Positions 23,863 to 36,587 of a stretch of DNA of 64,000 nt are shown here, one piece after another. The position numbers and the translations under genes were made by a program. Source of the DNA: Asterias amurensis (lineage: Eukaryota > Echinodermata > Asteroidea > Forcipulatida > Asteriidae); contig NC_092653.1 of the NCBI RefSeq assembly GCF_032118995.1, positions 23,021,202-23,085,201 on the forward strand. The letters run 5' to 3'. Below the pieces are notes generated by a model. That model worked only from the letters and a program-made list of their open reading frames with translations, had not been told where the DNA came from and ran no database searches. Each line of letters starts with the position of its first letter. Positions within the stretch are counted from its first letter, which is position 1.

Positions 23863-24983
23863 TCGAGCCAAGATGAACATTGACTTTAGAGAACCCCCTG
23901 CACCGATGTCTCCCAACGGTATGTCTTTTTGAGAGTACATTTCCTTGTAAAGGTATGTTGTACCAGTGTCGCCAAAAATGGAAACTGCCAAGTGATACTC
24001 AGGGAAATTTACATCCAAAATAGAACAAAGTAAGATCTATTTTGAGTCATGACATCATTCAAGTGAATATTGAAACAGCTATGTGCCGGGAACCAGGACA
24101 CCTTTCTGACTAAGCCGTTTCTGTACATGACAGTACTGATTGGTTCCTTTCATCTAGTTTAACATGCTAAAAGCAATTACAAGTGTATTCTTGATTCAAG
24201 ACCCTCCTGTTATTGATATATCATATGATCCATTACTGAGGGTAACAGTGTCCACTTTATCGGCGAGGGAAGTAAACAGGAGCATCTTGAACCAAGACTA
24301 CTATGAGTGAAAACAAAATTCTTTTCTATGGATCATTGCTATGTAAAAAGCGCAGAACAGACTTTTGAGGCCAGTGTTTGATTTCATCTGGACAATACAA
24401 GAAGCAGACTGACAAGAAGGTCTAACAGTGTACTCGTTTTCAAATGTACTTTGCAGTAATTTTGTAACATTTGAAAGCTTGGTGGAGACTGATAATCATT
24501 TTTTAATTGCTATTGCAAGAAAATTTTTAATTCATTTGAGAAATTAGAGGATGTTAGCTTATTGAAAATTCTTAGAAATGACACAATTTCAACTAGCGAA
24601 CAGTAAGGAATCTTGTTTCCATTTCGACATGCATTTAACAACACACCAACAAGGTAATTTCAAAAGATGAATATGCAGCTGCCTTAAAGTACATATATAA
24701 ATATTTAAAACATAAAGACAGCGCAGTAAAAATCCGCAATGGTGGCTAGTTTGTCGAGGTAAACACATGTGGCTAGCTGTAATGCATCTTTTTTTAAACT
24801 ATTTACTTTAGTTTTCTTTGAATTTGTCCTTTATTTCTAAGTATATTAGATTACTTATACACAAGTTGATCTTTTATTTCTATCTCTACTCCTGTGTCTC
24901 ATGATGATTCAGTCATCAAATTTGGGCAGTTTGTAAAACCTATATTTGTAGCATACTTGGTAAGTTTTGTGGACAGTATTACA

Positions 24984-24989
24984 AATAAA
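24984..24989 (+). terminator. Candidate poly(A) signal for RFC2
   Basis: AATAAA about 1.1 kb past the RFC2 stop, the first strong match seen on this strand, followed by T-rich sequence. It lies inside the left edge of the duplicated A block; the B copy has a matching AATAAA near 38,013. Confidence 0.35.
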
Positions 24990-25106
24990 AACACAGTTTA
25001 CAACTTCCTTTGCTAAAATTGTATATTTTTAATGTATTGAGCTTTCTATGCAAAAGAAACATTAACCAGATATTGCTTAATATTACCTTTGGGTTATTGG
25101 GAACAA

Positions 25107-25464
25107 TCAGTACAGTTGTTCATTGAAAAATTTGATACATAAAAATGCTTTATGAACAGGTACATAATAACCCAATGGTGTTGTCAGACTGTTGTGGTCT
25201 GGGTTCCAACTACCAGCATGTGTGTGTGTGTCCTGGAGAAGAACTTTGTTACTATAATTGGAAACTTTTGATATGTTGGCGGCAGCAGACATAACAGTCC
25301 CTTTTTGCGGCTCTGAGCAAGCGCAGCTGCTCAGTCCACGCGTAGGTCGGAGCATGCGCACTTCTGGTGATGAATGTTACAAATAATATTCCAAAAGTTT
25401 CTGCATTACTTTGTACTTCGGACGGGACGTTAAGCGTTAGGTCACGTGTGTTGCGTGCGATCAA
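25107..25464 (-). other. Promoter-like segment with a conserved small frame (duplicated at 38,123-38,483)
   Basis: A CpG-richer patch downstream of PGRP A holds an E-box CACGTG (about 25,444) and an NRF1-like GAGCATGCGCAC (about 25,350-25,361). Read on the minus strand, it is followed by an ATG opening MSAAANISKVSNYSNKV. A 70-codon frame through it differs at only two residues from the B copy, but starts only at TTG, while the ATG-led frame shifts in B. It could be a first exon or CpG promoter of an unknown gene; evidence is weak. Confidence 0.25.
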
Positions 25465-25489
25465 ACGCCAAACCTATCTCTTTCTACCA

Positions 25490-25731
25490 GGGCCCAATTT
25501 CATAGAGCTGCTAAGCACAAAAATTTGCTAAGCATGAAATTTCTTCCTTGATAAAAACAGGATTACCAACCAAATTTCCACTTGATTTTCAGGATAGGCA
25601 AGCAACAGCTGAATACCAACAACAAGCAATAGGCAATAAATAGAAATTTGGTTGGCAATCCTGTTTTTATCAATAAGGAAATCTCATGCTAAGCAAATTT
25701 TTGTGCTTAGCAGCTCTATGAAATTGGGCCC
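25490..25731. mobile_element. Foldback MITE with GGGCCCAAT ends (copy A)
   Basis: A 242-bp element whose arms (GGGCCCAATTTCATAGAGCT and complement) pair over about 100 bp around a short loop. It is present at the matching site in copy B, so it predates the A/B duplication. Confidence 0.8.
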
Positions 25732-26368
25732 AGGTGTTTATGGCACGGTTTTTGGCAGAGTACGCTTCATCACAACATAAATTTATCCTTGCAATAATGG
25801 TATGAGAATGAGTCTCCTAACTCAAATTTTGAACGCATCTGTCTTTAAAAAAGTAAGCAATTGAAAACGCCCGAAAACCATGAAGCAATATCTAAGTAAT
25901 ACTATTTAAAGTACATTAATAAGGAAGAATATGAAAAAATTAATCAACTTTTGATGAAGAAATAATGGTAGGGGGTACACAATCTCACATAGTGTTTAGG
26001 CCTATAGGTGACGTATGGTTCCATGATATATCTGTGAAAATTTGGATTCAATTGGTCATCGAAGTCTCAAGAGAACAATGAAAGAACAAATGCCCTTGTT
26101 GCCCAAATTTGTGTGTTTTCAGATGCATAATACAAGGATTCAGGCCTGTTCAAGTTCTTTTATTATTTGAGTGAGAAATTACCTTTTTCTAAAAAACTAG
26201 GTTACCATGCATAAGAGTTTCTCACAAGGTTTTGTACTATCAACAGCTCCCCATTGCTCGTTACCAAGTAAGCTTTTATGCGTTTTGAGTAATAACCAAT
26301 AGTGTCATATGACTTTAGAGAAAATCCCATGGCGCACTGAGATTTTCCCATATTGACTGGACGTGGGT

Positions 26369-29300
26369 CTAGCGGTCGCAGCGACCCCAACCGTTGACCA
26401 ACCTGCTGAGAGCACTACCTGGGCAGGCAGTTCTCGAGAAACTACTATGTCCACACGCATGGTAATCCCTCTTCACCTTTCCCAAATCGACCCCACACTG
26501 CCTCAGGTTGTTCAAGGCATTCATCATACCAGAACTCGGCTAAATCATGGGGGAAATAATAAATAAATGGAAATTAATAATACAAAAAATACTTTAAAAT
26601 GGACAGGCCATGAACATTAAAATACCATTGGCTGGTGAAGCAGTTCGCAACAGCTAGTTCTATTTAGGTAAATAAATAATAAAATTTTAATAAGATACAT
26701 AATAGTCAAATAAATACCGTTATGAAAAAATACCATAGCATTTATTCTTAACGGTATTTTTAAATAGATGTGAACTTGTAAAGAAATAATTTTCATACGC
26801 TGTTTTGAAGCATGGTTGAGTGAAAAGGCGTGTATCATCAGAGTAAAACAAAAATGGGGGCGCTTTGTGGGAAATCTTAGGGCCTACAAAAAAATTGTCA
26901 ACAAATATTAAGGCTTCTGTTGAAATATCTGTACGTGGTGTAGTTTACTACATTGGCTGTTTTATGTGGCATTCATTGGAATAATTCGTTTGTGTCTTTT
27001 TTGTTCTCATGCGGCAGGACTTGTAGTTAAGAATCTTCACTGGACTGGGATTTATTATTTACAAGACCTGAATCAAGTGAGAAGAGACTAGAATCAAAAT
27101 GAAAACACGGTTTGACAATCTCAACAATTTAAATTGAACAAAACACACAGAGAAGATTGATCTCTTCTGTTGAAAGGAACAGGTTGCCTTGGATCGGGCG
27201 AGTTGGTCTATAAAAAGCGTTTGAAACCGTTTGTTATGAAATGTATATGGTTGGAAAGATGTTCTAAAAGTAGAATATAATGATCCACACAAGTATCACT
27301 CGAAATTGCGTGGTTTTCCTTTAACCTCGTCGACTAACACGGTCGGCCATTTATGGGAGTAAAATTTTTGACTCCCATAAATGGCCGACCGTGTTAGTTC
27401 GCACAGTAAAAGGAAAACCACACAATTTCGAGGCAAATTTGTGCGGATCATTGTATTCTACTTTTACAACATCTTTCTAACCATAATGCATTTTATAACA
27501 AACGGTTAAAAACGCTTTTCAAAGACCAACTCGACAGATCCCAGGCAACGTGTTCCTTTAATGGGTGATAGGGCCTACTCTGCAGAATTAAAATGTATTT
27601 GTGAGACTCGGACTCAACATTGAGCATCATTTTGTTGATTCAAAGATGTTGAATTGAAAGAAACAAACAGACCACTGGACTTGTCTTGTCTTGTCTTGTC
27701 TTGAGTTTACTGGCCCAACATTGAAATCACTGGCCTCAGGCCGGTGGTCCAGTGTAAAATTGAAGCCCTGCTTTATTATCTACATATAAAAAATAGGCCT
27801 CTTGTCCTTCCTTCCAGAAAATGCAGTCTCACATAATGTGAGGATAAGATGCACTGGGTGTTGCGCTTGCGTCCAATAACATGCTGTCGAGTGCGGAAAC
27901 ATGTACAGATATTATGTATGTATACATGTATATTGTTTCAATAATATTGAGTATTGTACCTGTCCGCTCACGTAGTTCCCGATCATAGCGATGCCGATGG
28001 ACCTACTGTTGAATGATGTAGTATGTGCTCCTTGGTTGTTCCAACCACGTCCTACGTAAACTTTGTTATCGCTACCGATCAGAAAGTTGTATCCAATGTC
28101 ATCCCAACCTATATAGAAAACAAACAATGACAATGATTCGGCTTCCGTGTTCAAGGATTTTCTAAGTTAATAGATGCGTAATCGTGTGTGTGCGATATAA
28201 TTTACTTCAAAATGCCTGTCTAATTCTCACTGTACATTGTATGTGCATAGATGTTGCATTTTGTTCTGCTCTGCTCTGCACTTGATACACAACTCTGGTG
28301 GTGGCTGCTTCGGTCACCCGAACGACGAGTGCCCTTTAGTAAGCCCTTTGTAACAACATGGATTCTTGGCAGAAGAGAAACTTAAGATTTTATCTGACCG
28401 TATACTTTATGATCTGGTAACAAAACAAAATACTGACGTATTCCTCTTTGTTTCTGTTTGTTCTATGTCTCTGATATGAGGACTGTATTCCAAAGCTCTT
28501 GGCCTGTAGTTATTGGTCAGCAAAAGGTGGAAATGCCATCATGTTCAACACTTGCCTTTTTCATAAGATCTTAGACCGTATGATCCAAGTTTCAGATATT
28601 TTTGTTTAGCATGACCCTGCCACGGCTAGCTTCTACGTTTCACATTCAGTTTAAGTTTTACACATTGTCGTTTGTCTCTATTTTCTTCATCCATGGTATA
28701 TGTGAGAATAAACGGTAAACTTGCGGGTACAACCATGTTCTCTTATGTGAGGGAGTGTGTTGGCTCTTTCAGAGCCGGCCAGTTTTGGTCTCGACGTTTC
28801 GAATACTCTGCTCGACTTCAGGCGCCTGTTACGAGTTAATGTTGGTTATAATTATTACGTGCATTTACCTTTAGTATTCTTGTGGTAGTTTTGGATACCT
28901 CGGACCCTTCTTGAACATGCACTTTGCGAGTAACATGACCCTCCGTCAGTGTGGTGGATAATGTAGTAGTCCAGGTTCCCGGCCAAGCTTGTCGTACTCC
29001 GTGGAGATGAGGCTCCCCAACTGGATCTCTCGACGAAGTTTACATCCGAGCATCCACCTGTATGGATAGAGTGTGAGGGATTCAATTTAGAGTCTCGCCC
29101 ATCACAGACCCACATGTAGTCTTGCTTGGTTGGTTGGTTCCAAGACTTTCGCATGGATCATTTTCCAGCCTGGTATACCGCGCCGAATCGCAGACAGTCG
29201 TCAACCGAAATGAATTCAAGAAGATAATATGCCTTCTGTCGGGTCACCACGTTTATGTTACGTTACGTTGTTACGGTTATGTTACGAATATAGAGTAGGT

Positions 29301-29706
29301 CTATCTCGGAACAAGACTAACCCGCAGGCGTCGGCTGAAACCCTTGTTTTGCTATGTATCTTGTAGCCCTATAATAAACTGAATAAAATGTGCAAAAACT
29401 GCTATTTTCATCAATAAATTTCAAAACAAGGGTGAAATCGTTTAACATAATCATTTTGGCTTAGAATAGGCCCCAAATTCTGCTTTGCAAATAGGGGATA
29501 CACATACGTTTTTAAGTTCCTAAACTTTCCATCAAAAACTATAGCCTACGACAATAGCAACAAAGCTCTTGTTGTCAGACAAAACGTGCTTGTTGTGGTG
29601 AAAACGCTTCATGTAATCCCCACTTACTTGAATTAGCTCGTCCTGTTTGGAGAAGCATCATGCAGCAGACAAACACTATAAGTCGGATCACGTCCATTTT
29701 CAGCAT
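26369..29706 (-). CDS. PGRP-S: Peptidoglycan recognition protein, class 1, gene A (195 aa, secreted amidase type)
   Basis: Exons 29706-29628, 29057-28869, 28108-27960 and 26539-26369; intron phases 1, 1, 0; 588 nt. The first exon encodes a signal peptide (about 1-24). The PGRP/amidase-2 domain runs from about 33 to 190, opening FVERSSWGA. Expected zinc ligands are present: His61 (IIHHT), His170 (CGHSS) and Cys178 (TACPG), with Tyr96 (DIGYNFLIG) and Thr176 in the supporting positions. Cys68 and Cys74 match the conserved PGRP disulphide. Amidase PGRPs cut the bond between N-acetylmuramic acid and L-alanine in peptidoglycan, in body fluid or gut, as antibacterial or signal-damping enzymes. The last exon was recognised by alignment with gene B and by the G-H-x5-T-x-C-P-G pattern. 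It ends at CGC TAG, eight residues before the B protein ends. A TATA box lies about 90 bp upstream of the start. Confidence 0.9.
27170..27561. mobile_element. F3 palindromic MITE in PGRP A intron 3
   Basis: About 390 bp and almost wholly self-complementary: each arm of about 190 bp begins at a TTGA/TTAA edge, then AAAGGAACA and GTTGCCTTGGATCG. The B gene carries a different element (F2) at exactly this target. Arms are more diverged than in the copies at 44,280 and 52,712. Confidence 0.85.
27676..27703. repeat. CTTGT microsatellite
   Basis: Four to five copies of CTTGT in the third intron of PGRP A; the same run sits at about 40,641-40,665 in gene B. Confidence 0.8.
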
Positions 29707-29763
29707 GTTGAAGGCGTTTATGGTCAATCTTCGCACAAGAACTGCGTATGATGAACACTCAAT

Positions 29764-29803
29764 ATCAGATTGATAAGAGTCGATAGTGCCACGGGTTTAA
29801 ATA
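29764..29803 (-). promoter_or_regulatory. Core promoter of PGRP gene A
   Basis: On the minus strand TATTTAAA (29,803-29,796) lies about 32 bp before an initiator-like TCAATCT (29,773-29,767), with the ATG about 65 bp further on. The same arrangement is kept in gene B. Confidence 0.55.
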
Positions 29804-31287
29804 CTGCAGTTGCAAAAACAATCCACCACGAAAACAATAAAAATAAATAAAGTACAAACAAACAAACAAAAACAATTCAGTGTGGGAAAAAGTTATGCTG
29901 ACGTTTGCAATATTTACATGATTTTTGTACTGTACTTTGTTACTTTTGCAGTCAAGTTATTAACCCCGAGTTGAAACTGGGATTGTATGGAGATTTTCGG
30001 GAAAGTCCCCATGACGTAATGTCTCATTTGATTTAGCCTGTAGACGAAAACAAATCGAGGGGAAAAAAATCGGAGAAAAACCGGACCCCATGCCGTAATT
30101 TTTTAAAGCCCCTACCCTATTGTTTTCTGGCTACAACTTTGCTTGCAAAATACGATTATCGCCCCCCACCCGAGCTGGCTTGGGTCTTTTTGAACTGGAA
30201 GGATCCGGGTTGGACGATTACCAATAACTCGTCAGCAGTTTCACGTAGTGCCACTTCAAACACTAAAACAAATCGGAAGGAAAATGCACGATTTCACAAT
30301 TAAGTGGGGGAAAAAGTTATGCTGATTTGATTTAGCCTGTTGGACGGTTTCCAATAACTCGTCAGCAGTTTCACGAAGTGCCACTTCAAACACTAAAACA
30401 AATCGGAAGGAAAATGCACGATTTCAACTATTTGGGTAAATTCGTTGAACGCTATATCTAACGAACGAAGTTACGGGTCTCAAATCGTATAGGCTCTGAA
30501 TAATGTTAAGTTAGTGAAAGGCTCGCCTCCCAAGAACAATGAAACCATTAAAAACCATAGCGTTTTATGACAGAAGAGCCAAAAATAGTTTTGTTATATC
30601 GCTTATACGCGACTGCTTTGATGGCACAGTGTGGCTCCAGTGTGGCAAGAAATTCTGTGTATAGCTGGTAATTGGCGAACTAAGTTGTGTCAACTTCTTC
30701 TGATAGCGCCCTCTTTTGAATCAATCTCCTCTACTCCATGCCAATTTACCATTTATATTGGGGACAGAATCTCCGGGACAGAGTTCCCTTGGGACACCCG
30801 CGGCTTTGGCATTTTCACGAATTAAAGACAGTGGACACTATTGGTAATTGACAAAGAACAGTCTTCTCACTTGGTGTATCCCAACATATGCATAAAATAA
30901 CAAACCTGTGGAAATTTGAGCTCGATTGGTCTTCGGAGTTGCGAGATAACTATGAAACAAACAAAAACACCCTTGTCACACTAGGTTTCGTGTAGTTTGT
31001 CAGGTTTTATGCCGTTAGCCAATTTACGCGATCTAAAATCATTTCCCCTTCATCCCCCCAAACACTTTTCATAATGGCCAAAACTTAGCTTCGTATATTT
31101 TTTATTTTTCTTCCTTTCGTGCCGAGTATGTACAATGTCTAGATCTTACATAACTAGTCGTCACACTCATTCTATGCACACTAAGAACAGTGATACTCTT
31201 TTTCTCAACGGTTTGTGTCTTTGAGGTTTAGTATACCGTGAGGTATACATAGGGCAGTTAGACTTAAGGTCTTACTTATCAAAATCA
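29804..31287. other. Spacer between PGRP A and copy B
   Basis: Contains a nearby pair of direct repeats of about 120 bp (around 30,205-30,300 and 30,330-30,425, sharing CGTCAGCAGTTTCACG), an empty TTAA target at 30,506-30,509 that is filled in copy B, and a truncated F1 MITE (30,822-30,987). It ends with unmatched AT-rich sequence. No gene seen. Confidence 0.6.
30822..30987. mobile_element. Truncated F1 MITE at the right edge of copy A
   Basis: Left end and about 165 bp of an F1 element; homology to the complete copies at 44,810 and 53,241 stops near the CACCCTTGTCACACTA phrase. This is the right limit of A/B homology. Confidence 0.75.
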
Positions 31288-31435
31288 AAATCCGTAATGG
31301 TGGCTAGTTTGTCGAGGTAAACACATGTGGCTAGCTGTAATGCATCTTTTTAAAACTATTTACTTTAGTTAGCTGTTCCGACCTTCCGTCGGAACAGGTT
31401 TTGTTTTCGTCTAGATTTTTATTGTTTTTATTATT

Positions 31436-34307
31436 AGCTGTTCCGACCTACCGTCGGAACAGGTATTGTTTCTGTCGAGATTTTTATTGTTTTTCTTATT
31501 CTTTGTTTCTGCCTAAAACCCATAGCTTTTGTACACGTTTTTTTCTTTAAGCCTAATCTCCCAAACCATAATACGAAAGAGTGAGTTTATTATACCAAAT
31601 TGTAGCTTAGAACATAAGCTTTACTCTAAATGTTAAAAAAAATTTTGTTTTAATTAATTAACCACGTAATCTTCATTTGAATATAACTGGATGCAGTCGC
31701 TCCATGTTATTGTTAAATATTAAGTATATTAAGTATGTACCTATCATGAGTTGTGACTTCTTGAGAGGAGTCTACTCTTTGTCACCTTGTTTGCGCCGGG
31801 GACCATTTGCCTAAACTAATTCAAGTATTTCGCTTTCTTTTCGGAAACTATACCATGACATACAAAATCCTTTGGCAGGAATACAAAAGCAGCGATTTTA
31901 TTATGCTGACGTTTCTCTGGTGGTTGAGTGTCTCAGTTTTATAGAGCTGCTTATAATAAACAGGCAAAACATTTTGCTTTACAAAATTGCAGAAATTGAG
32001 CAGAACACCTGTATTCACAACTTGAACATGAGGCATGGTTAAGCTGCTTTTTGTGTTTAAAAAGCTATTATGTAGTTTTGTCCTGGGCCAATGGCTTTTA
32101 AAGGAAAGAATCGCGCTTACGTAATCAGGGAACTGAACTGTGCTTACGCTAAGCGTATTTTACAGCTTAGCAGGGAATGTGTTCTTCACGTCAAATTCGC
32201 ATCAAAAAATTTGCTACAGTTGACTAATTGTGCTCAACTCCTGCGAAACTTTCACTGCGAAAACAGTGACTTAAAAATTTGATTCACATTCGCAGGAAAA
32301 ACCGTGCTTTACTTGTGACAAAAGTAGGCCGGGGAGACTAGTGTGCCCGGGGCGACTAGTGTGAGAATCCGTATTTTATCTCGACAAGTGTCGTAGTTAG
32401 GTTCGAGTAGTAAATTTCACTAGTAGTCACCCATTCGCAACATAAATAATATTTCCTTTGCGTCACATAGCGGCACAAATCTTGAGAATCTGTATTTTAT
32501 CTCGACGAGTCACAAATCCTGAGAATCTGTATTTTATCTCGACAAGCGTCGTAGTTAGGTTTGACGTGCGACTAGTCGAGTAGTAAATTTTACTAGTCGC
32601 CCATTCGCAACATAATTAGTATTGCCTTTGCGGCACATAGCGGCACAAATCTTGAGAATCCGTATTTTATCTCGACAAGTGTCATAGTTGGGTTTGAGGT
32701 GCGACTAGTCGAGTCATGATGGGAACTTGCTTAATGAAAAAGATTCAATGCTTTATTAGCAGAAGCAGTGAATTCTGCGCTTACGTCAAGCGAAATAGAC
32801 TGCTTAGCAGGGATTCCTTTTGTTTGTGTGCTTCCAAGCTCGCACATTTTATTCGGCGCTTGCACAGTAAGCGGAATATGGTGATCGTAAGCGCAGACTT
32901 TGGTGGTCATGAGAACCATGAAATTTTGCCCTTTAAGTAGGTTTGGTAAGGCCTACACTTCAAACATGTAAAGTCAAAAAAGATTGTTAGTACATGAGGG
33001 GAAATCTTGTGAGACTGGTCCAATTTGACTCTGCTTCACTGCGTAAGCAAAGAATTGACACTTCAGAAGCGTGGATATTATCGCTTACGTAAAGCATATT
33101 TCACAGCTTAGCAGGGATATTTTTGCTTGTGCGCGGGGAAACATATCATATGTTATCTTTGCTTTGAACTTGCACAGTCAGCGCTTGCAAAGTAAGCGGA
33201 GAATGGTGGTTGTATAATAAATGGGCAGAGTTTGGTTGAAGCATGCAGACAGAGCCATAAAACTGGGCCGTGTTCTATAGGGGAAGTTATAGCTTGACAT
33301 TTTATGACAGTTTTGGTCTGTGCGATGTACACATACAAATACAGAGTCAGATACATACATTACGGTGTAGAAATCGTGCGATTGAAATGTCTCATAAGAG
33401 CGCCCCCTATCGGCAGGAGTAGGAAAATAAAGGAGTATCCTACAAATTAATTATGTGTTTTTAAAGACGTAAAAAAATATCAAAATGGAAGCTTTAGGAT
33501 TTTTAGCTTAATTCCTATCATAAAACATATTAAAGTTCTTCATTAATTAACCACGTGACCCTCGTTTGCATAATAATTAGGAAATCTTTGCCGCATCATA
33601 TCTCAAGAACTTCACGGCCGACTTTTCAACTGTTTGTTGTTAAGGACTCCTTGGGGGTTGGAGATTAATTTGAAAAAACTGTAACCTCAAGTTGACCTCT
33701 ACTTCCGCGTCAACCGGAAGTGGGACCATATCTCAAGAACTATACAGCAGATTTTCAAACTCTTTTCACTTATAAGCTCCTTAGGCATAAAATATTAACT
33801 TTGAAAAACCGTGACCTCAAGTTGACCCCTACTTCCTGGTCAACCGGAAGTGGGACCATATCTCAAGAACTATACAGCAGATTTTAAAACTCTTTTCAGT
33901 TATAAACTCCTTAAGCATAAAATTTTAACTTGAAAAACGGTGACCTCAGGTTGACCCCTACTTCCTGGTCAACCGGAAGTGGGACCATCTCAAGAACTAC
34001 ACAACCGATTATCAAACTTTTTTCAGTTATAGACTCCTTGGGCATTCAAGATTAATTTGCAACAACTTTGACCCCATGTTGACCTTTACTTCCGGGTCAT
34101 TGCAGATAGTCTTTGGTAGCTGTGAGCCCATGTTGACCTTTACTTACAGGTCAACCGGGAAGTGTGACCTTATATCAAGAGCTACATTGTACACAACTTT
34201 TTTGAAACCATTTTTTCGGTTATAGATTCCTTGGGCAGTGAAGCACATAATCCAAGCAAAACAACACGGAACAGCTTGGTGTTTGTTCACAAACACGTAA
34301 TGTCTAG
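31436..34307 (+). mobile_element. Nested inner copy of the same Helitron-like family
   Basis: Begins AGCTGTTCCGACCTACCGTC and ends in TAATGTCTAG at 34,307, directly before the resumed outer copy (ATTCTTTGTTTCCGCC). Its body parallels the outer copy: for instance 31,497-31,720 matches 34,313-34,540, and 31,781-32,290 matches 35,112-35,650. Confidence 0.6.
33598..34200. repeat. About 129-bp tandem repeat within the inner element
   Basis: Four to five imperfect units start near 33,598, 33,728, 33,858 and 33,985, each with ATCTCAAGAACT, AACTCCTTGGGCAT-like and GTCAACCGGAAGTGGGACC phrases. A degenerate set recurs at 37,560-37,790 in the outer copy. Internal tandem repeats are common in non-autonomous Helentrons. 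Confidence 0.75.
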
Positions 34308-34729
34308 TTATTCTTTGTTTCCGCCTAAAACCCCATTGCATTTGTACACGTTTTTTGTTTATTCCTAATCTCCTAAACCATAATACGAAAGAGTGAGTTT
34401 ATTACACCAAATTGTAGCTTAGAACATAGGCTTTACTCTAAATGTTAAAAAAAATTAAAATTTTAATTAATTAACCACGTAATCTTCATTTGAGTATAAC
34501 TGGATGCAGTCGCTTCCATGTTATTATTAAATTTTCTCTTTGGTAAATGCCATACAGTATGTACCTATCATGAGTTGTGACTTCTTGAGATGAGTCTACG
34601 CGTTTGAACATAACTGGATGCAGTCGCTTCCATGTTATTGTTAAACGTTCCCTGTGGTAAATGCGATTCCGTATGTACCTATCATTAGTTGTGGCTTCTT
34701 GAGAGGAGTCTACTCAAGTTTCTTTTTCT

Positions 34730-34890
34730 TGTTTTTTTACATACTTTCTGGACCACAGCGCAGTGTCTGTTTTTTCGTTTCCTAACCGAGTTCTGGACGT
34801 ACACGAAGGCATAGGGTTTTCGTTGAACGAACGCGCGTATATAAATAGGGGTACGTTTTTGACGACGACGACATACCATGGTGTCCACAG
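34730..34890 (+). promoter_or_regulatory. TATA-containing segment unique to the outer element
   Basis: TATATAAATA (34,838-34,847) lies in a CpG-richer context (GAACGAACGCGCG before, GACGACGACGAC after), absent from the inner copy. This could be a captured host promoter fragment; no coding continuation is convincing. Confidence 0.3.
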
Positions 34891-36587
34891 AATTACACTA
34901 AACTTAAACAGTTTGAAGATGATGACAGTTGAAAGCTTCCTTTAAAATATTACTTGCTGAGGTGTTGTAGTTTTCGAGAAATTAGTGAAAAACTGTCAGC
35001 GTATGACTGGGACCGAGTTGGTTTGGGACCGAGTTGACCGGGTTCGTTTCAGGCGACGAGCGTGGAGGACGAAAATAGAACGCCTGGGGTTTTGACTCAT
35101 TAACGGGTGAAGTCACCTTGTTTGCGCCGGGGACCATTTGCCTAAACTAATTCAAGTATTTCGCTTTCTTTTCGGAAACTATACCATGACATACAAAAAC
35201 TCTTTGGCAGGAATACAAAAGCAGCGATTTTATCATGCTGACGTTTCTCTTGTGGTTGATGATGGGGTCATTCGTATATAGAGCTGCTTATAAAAAATAG
35301 GCAAAACATTTCGCTTTATAAAAATGCAGAAATTGAGCAGAATACCTGGATTCAAGACTTGTACAAAGTGAGGAATGGTATTTGCTGTGTTTAGCTGCTT
35401 TTTGTGCTTTAAAAGCTATATGCTGTTTGGTCTGGTCCTGTGCCAATGACTTTTTAACCGAAGAAACGCAGCGCTTACAGAATCAGGGAACTGTGCTTAC
35501 GCTAAGCGTAATTAACAGCTTAGCAGGGAATGTGTTGTTGAGCGTCACAATTCGCAACAACAAAATTACTACAGTTGACTAATTGCTCAATTCCTGTAAA
35601 ACTGTCACTACAAAAACAGTGACTTAAAAATTTTGATTTGCATTCACAGGATCGACAACCGTGCTTTATAATTAGTTGTGCAAAAGTAGGCCGGGGCGAC
35701 TATAGTGTGCTTAAGTGTTAAAGTCGCGACTACAAATTATTAAAGGGGTTTCGCAAGCGTGCGGATACAGATACGGATTTGATAACGGTTACCGTTCACA
35801 TCAGCCATGTGTTGAATTTTGTTTCGCAAACTATAGGTATGTTTCACTTGAGTGCGCTCGGATTCATCGTGAGTGTATTTCTGACATACGTATGACCGAT
35901 TAGAGACCCCATGTTTTATACACTACATTTTCTCATCTTTTTGCTTGCAAATGACTAAACAAATTATATCTATATCAAGCACGATTTCCGTTGGAAATAT
36001 TTTTGGAAATATAAGCTCCCGTATCCTGTACGAACGTATATGCAAAATACGATAGTCGTGGATACGCGTCACTTGAACACACAAAGTGTCGACGTATCGG
36101 TATCTGTTTGTTTATCTGTACACTCGCGAAACTTCTCTATTATTTGAGTCGCGACTACTGTATTTCTCTACTCCATTATAATCATGCCCACACGTTGACT
36201 ACAAAACTAGTCCTGACTACCTGTTTGGTGAAACAGTTGTGTTGCTTACTGCTAATCGCAACATAATTTATGTTGCGCTTGCAGCACATTGCGGCACAAA
36301 TCTTGAGAATCCCTTATTTATCTCGACAAGTGTCGTAGTTGGGTTTGAGGTGCGACTAGTTGAGTAGTAAATTTCACTAGTCACCTAGGCCTATCATGAT
36401 GGGAACTTGCATACTGAAAAATCGTGTGCGAATGGGCCCATTATGCTCTGCTCTGGAAGCAAATATTCAGTGCTAAGCAGAAGCAGTGTTTTTTGCGCTT
36501 ACGTCAAGTGAAATAGACTACTAAGCAGGGATTAATTTTGTTTGTGTGCCTCCAAGCTCGCACTTTGTATTCCGTGCTTGCACAGTA

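Larger units (their letters stand above)
23863..26368. other. RFC2 3' flank and start of duplication A
   Basis: From 23,863 to about 24,726 I see unique AT-rich sequence, probably 3' UTR. Duplication A starts near 24,727. It then holds a possible promoter and small frame (25,107-25,464), the GGGCCCAAT foldback MITE (25,490-25,731) and an old degraded F1 relative (about 26,020-26,320). No supported exon. Confidence 0.55.
24727..30987. repeat. Segmental duplication, copy A
   Basis: Matches 31,288-31,370 plus 37,841 to about 44,970 (copy B) over nearly its whole length, apart from transposon insertions and small indels. It contains PGRP gene A. The right edge ends inside a truncated F1 MITE; about 300 bp of unmatched sequence (30,988-31,287) separates A from B. 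Confidence 0.9.

Noticed and set aside
34685-34945. Small frames around the TATA-like box at 34,838
   Set aside because: Short, on both strands, with no conservation in the inner copy and no recognisable motif.
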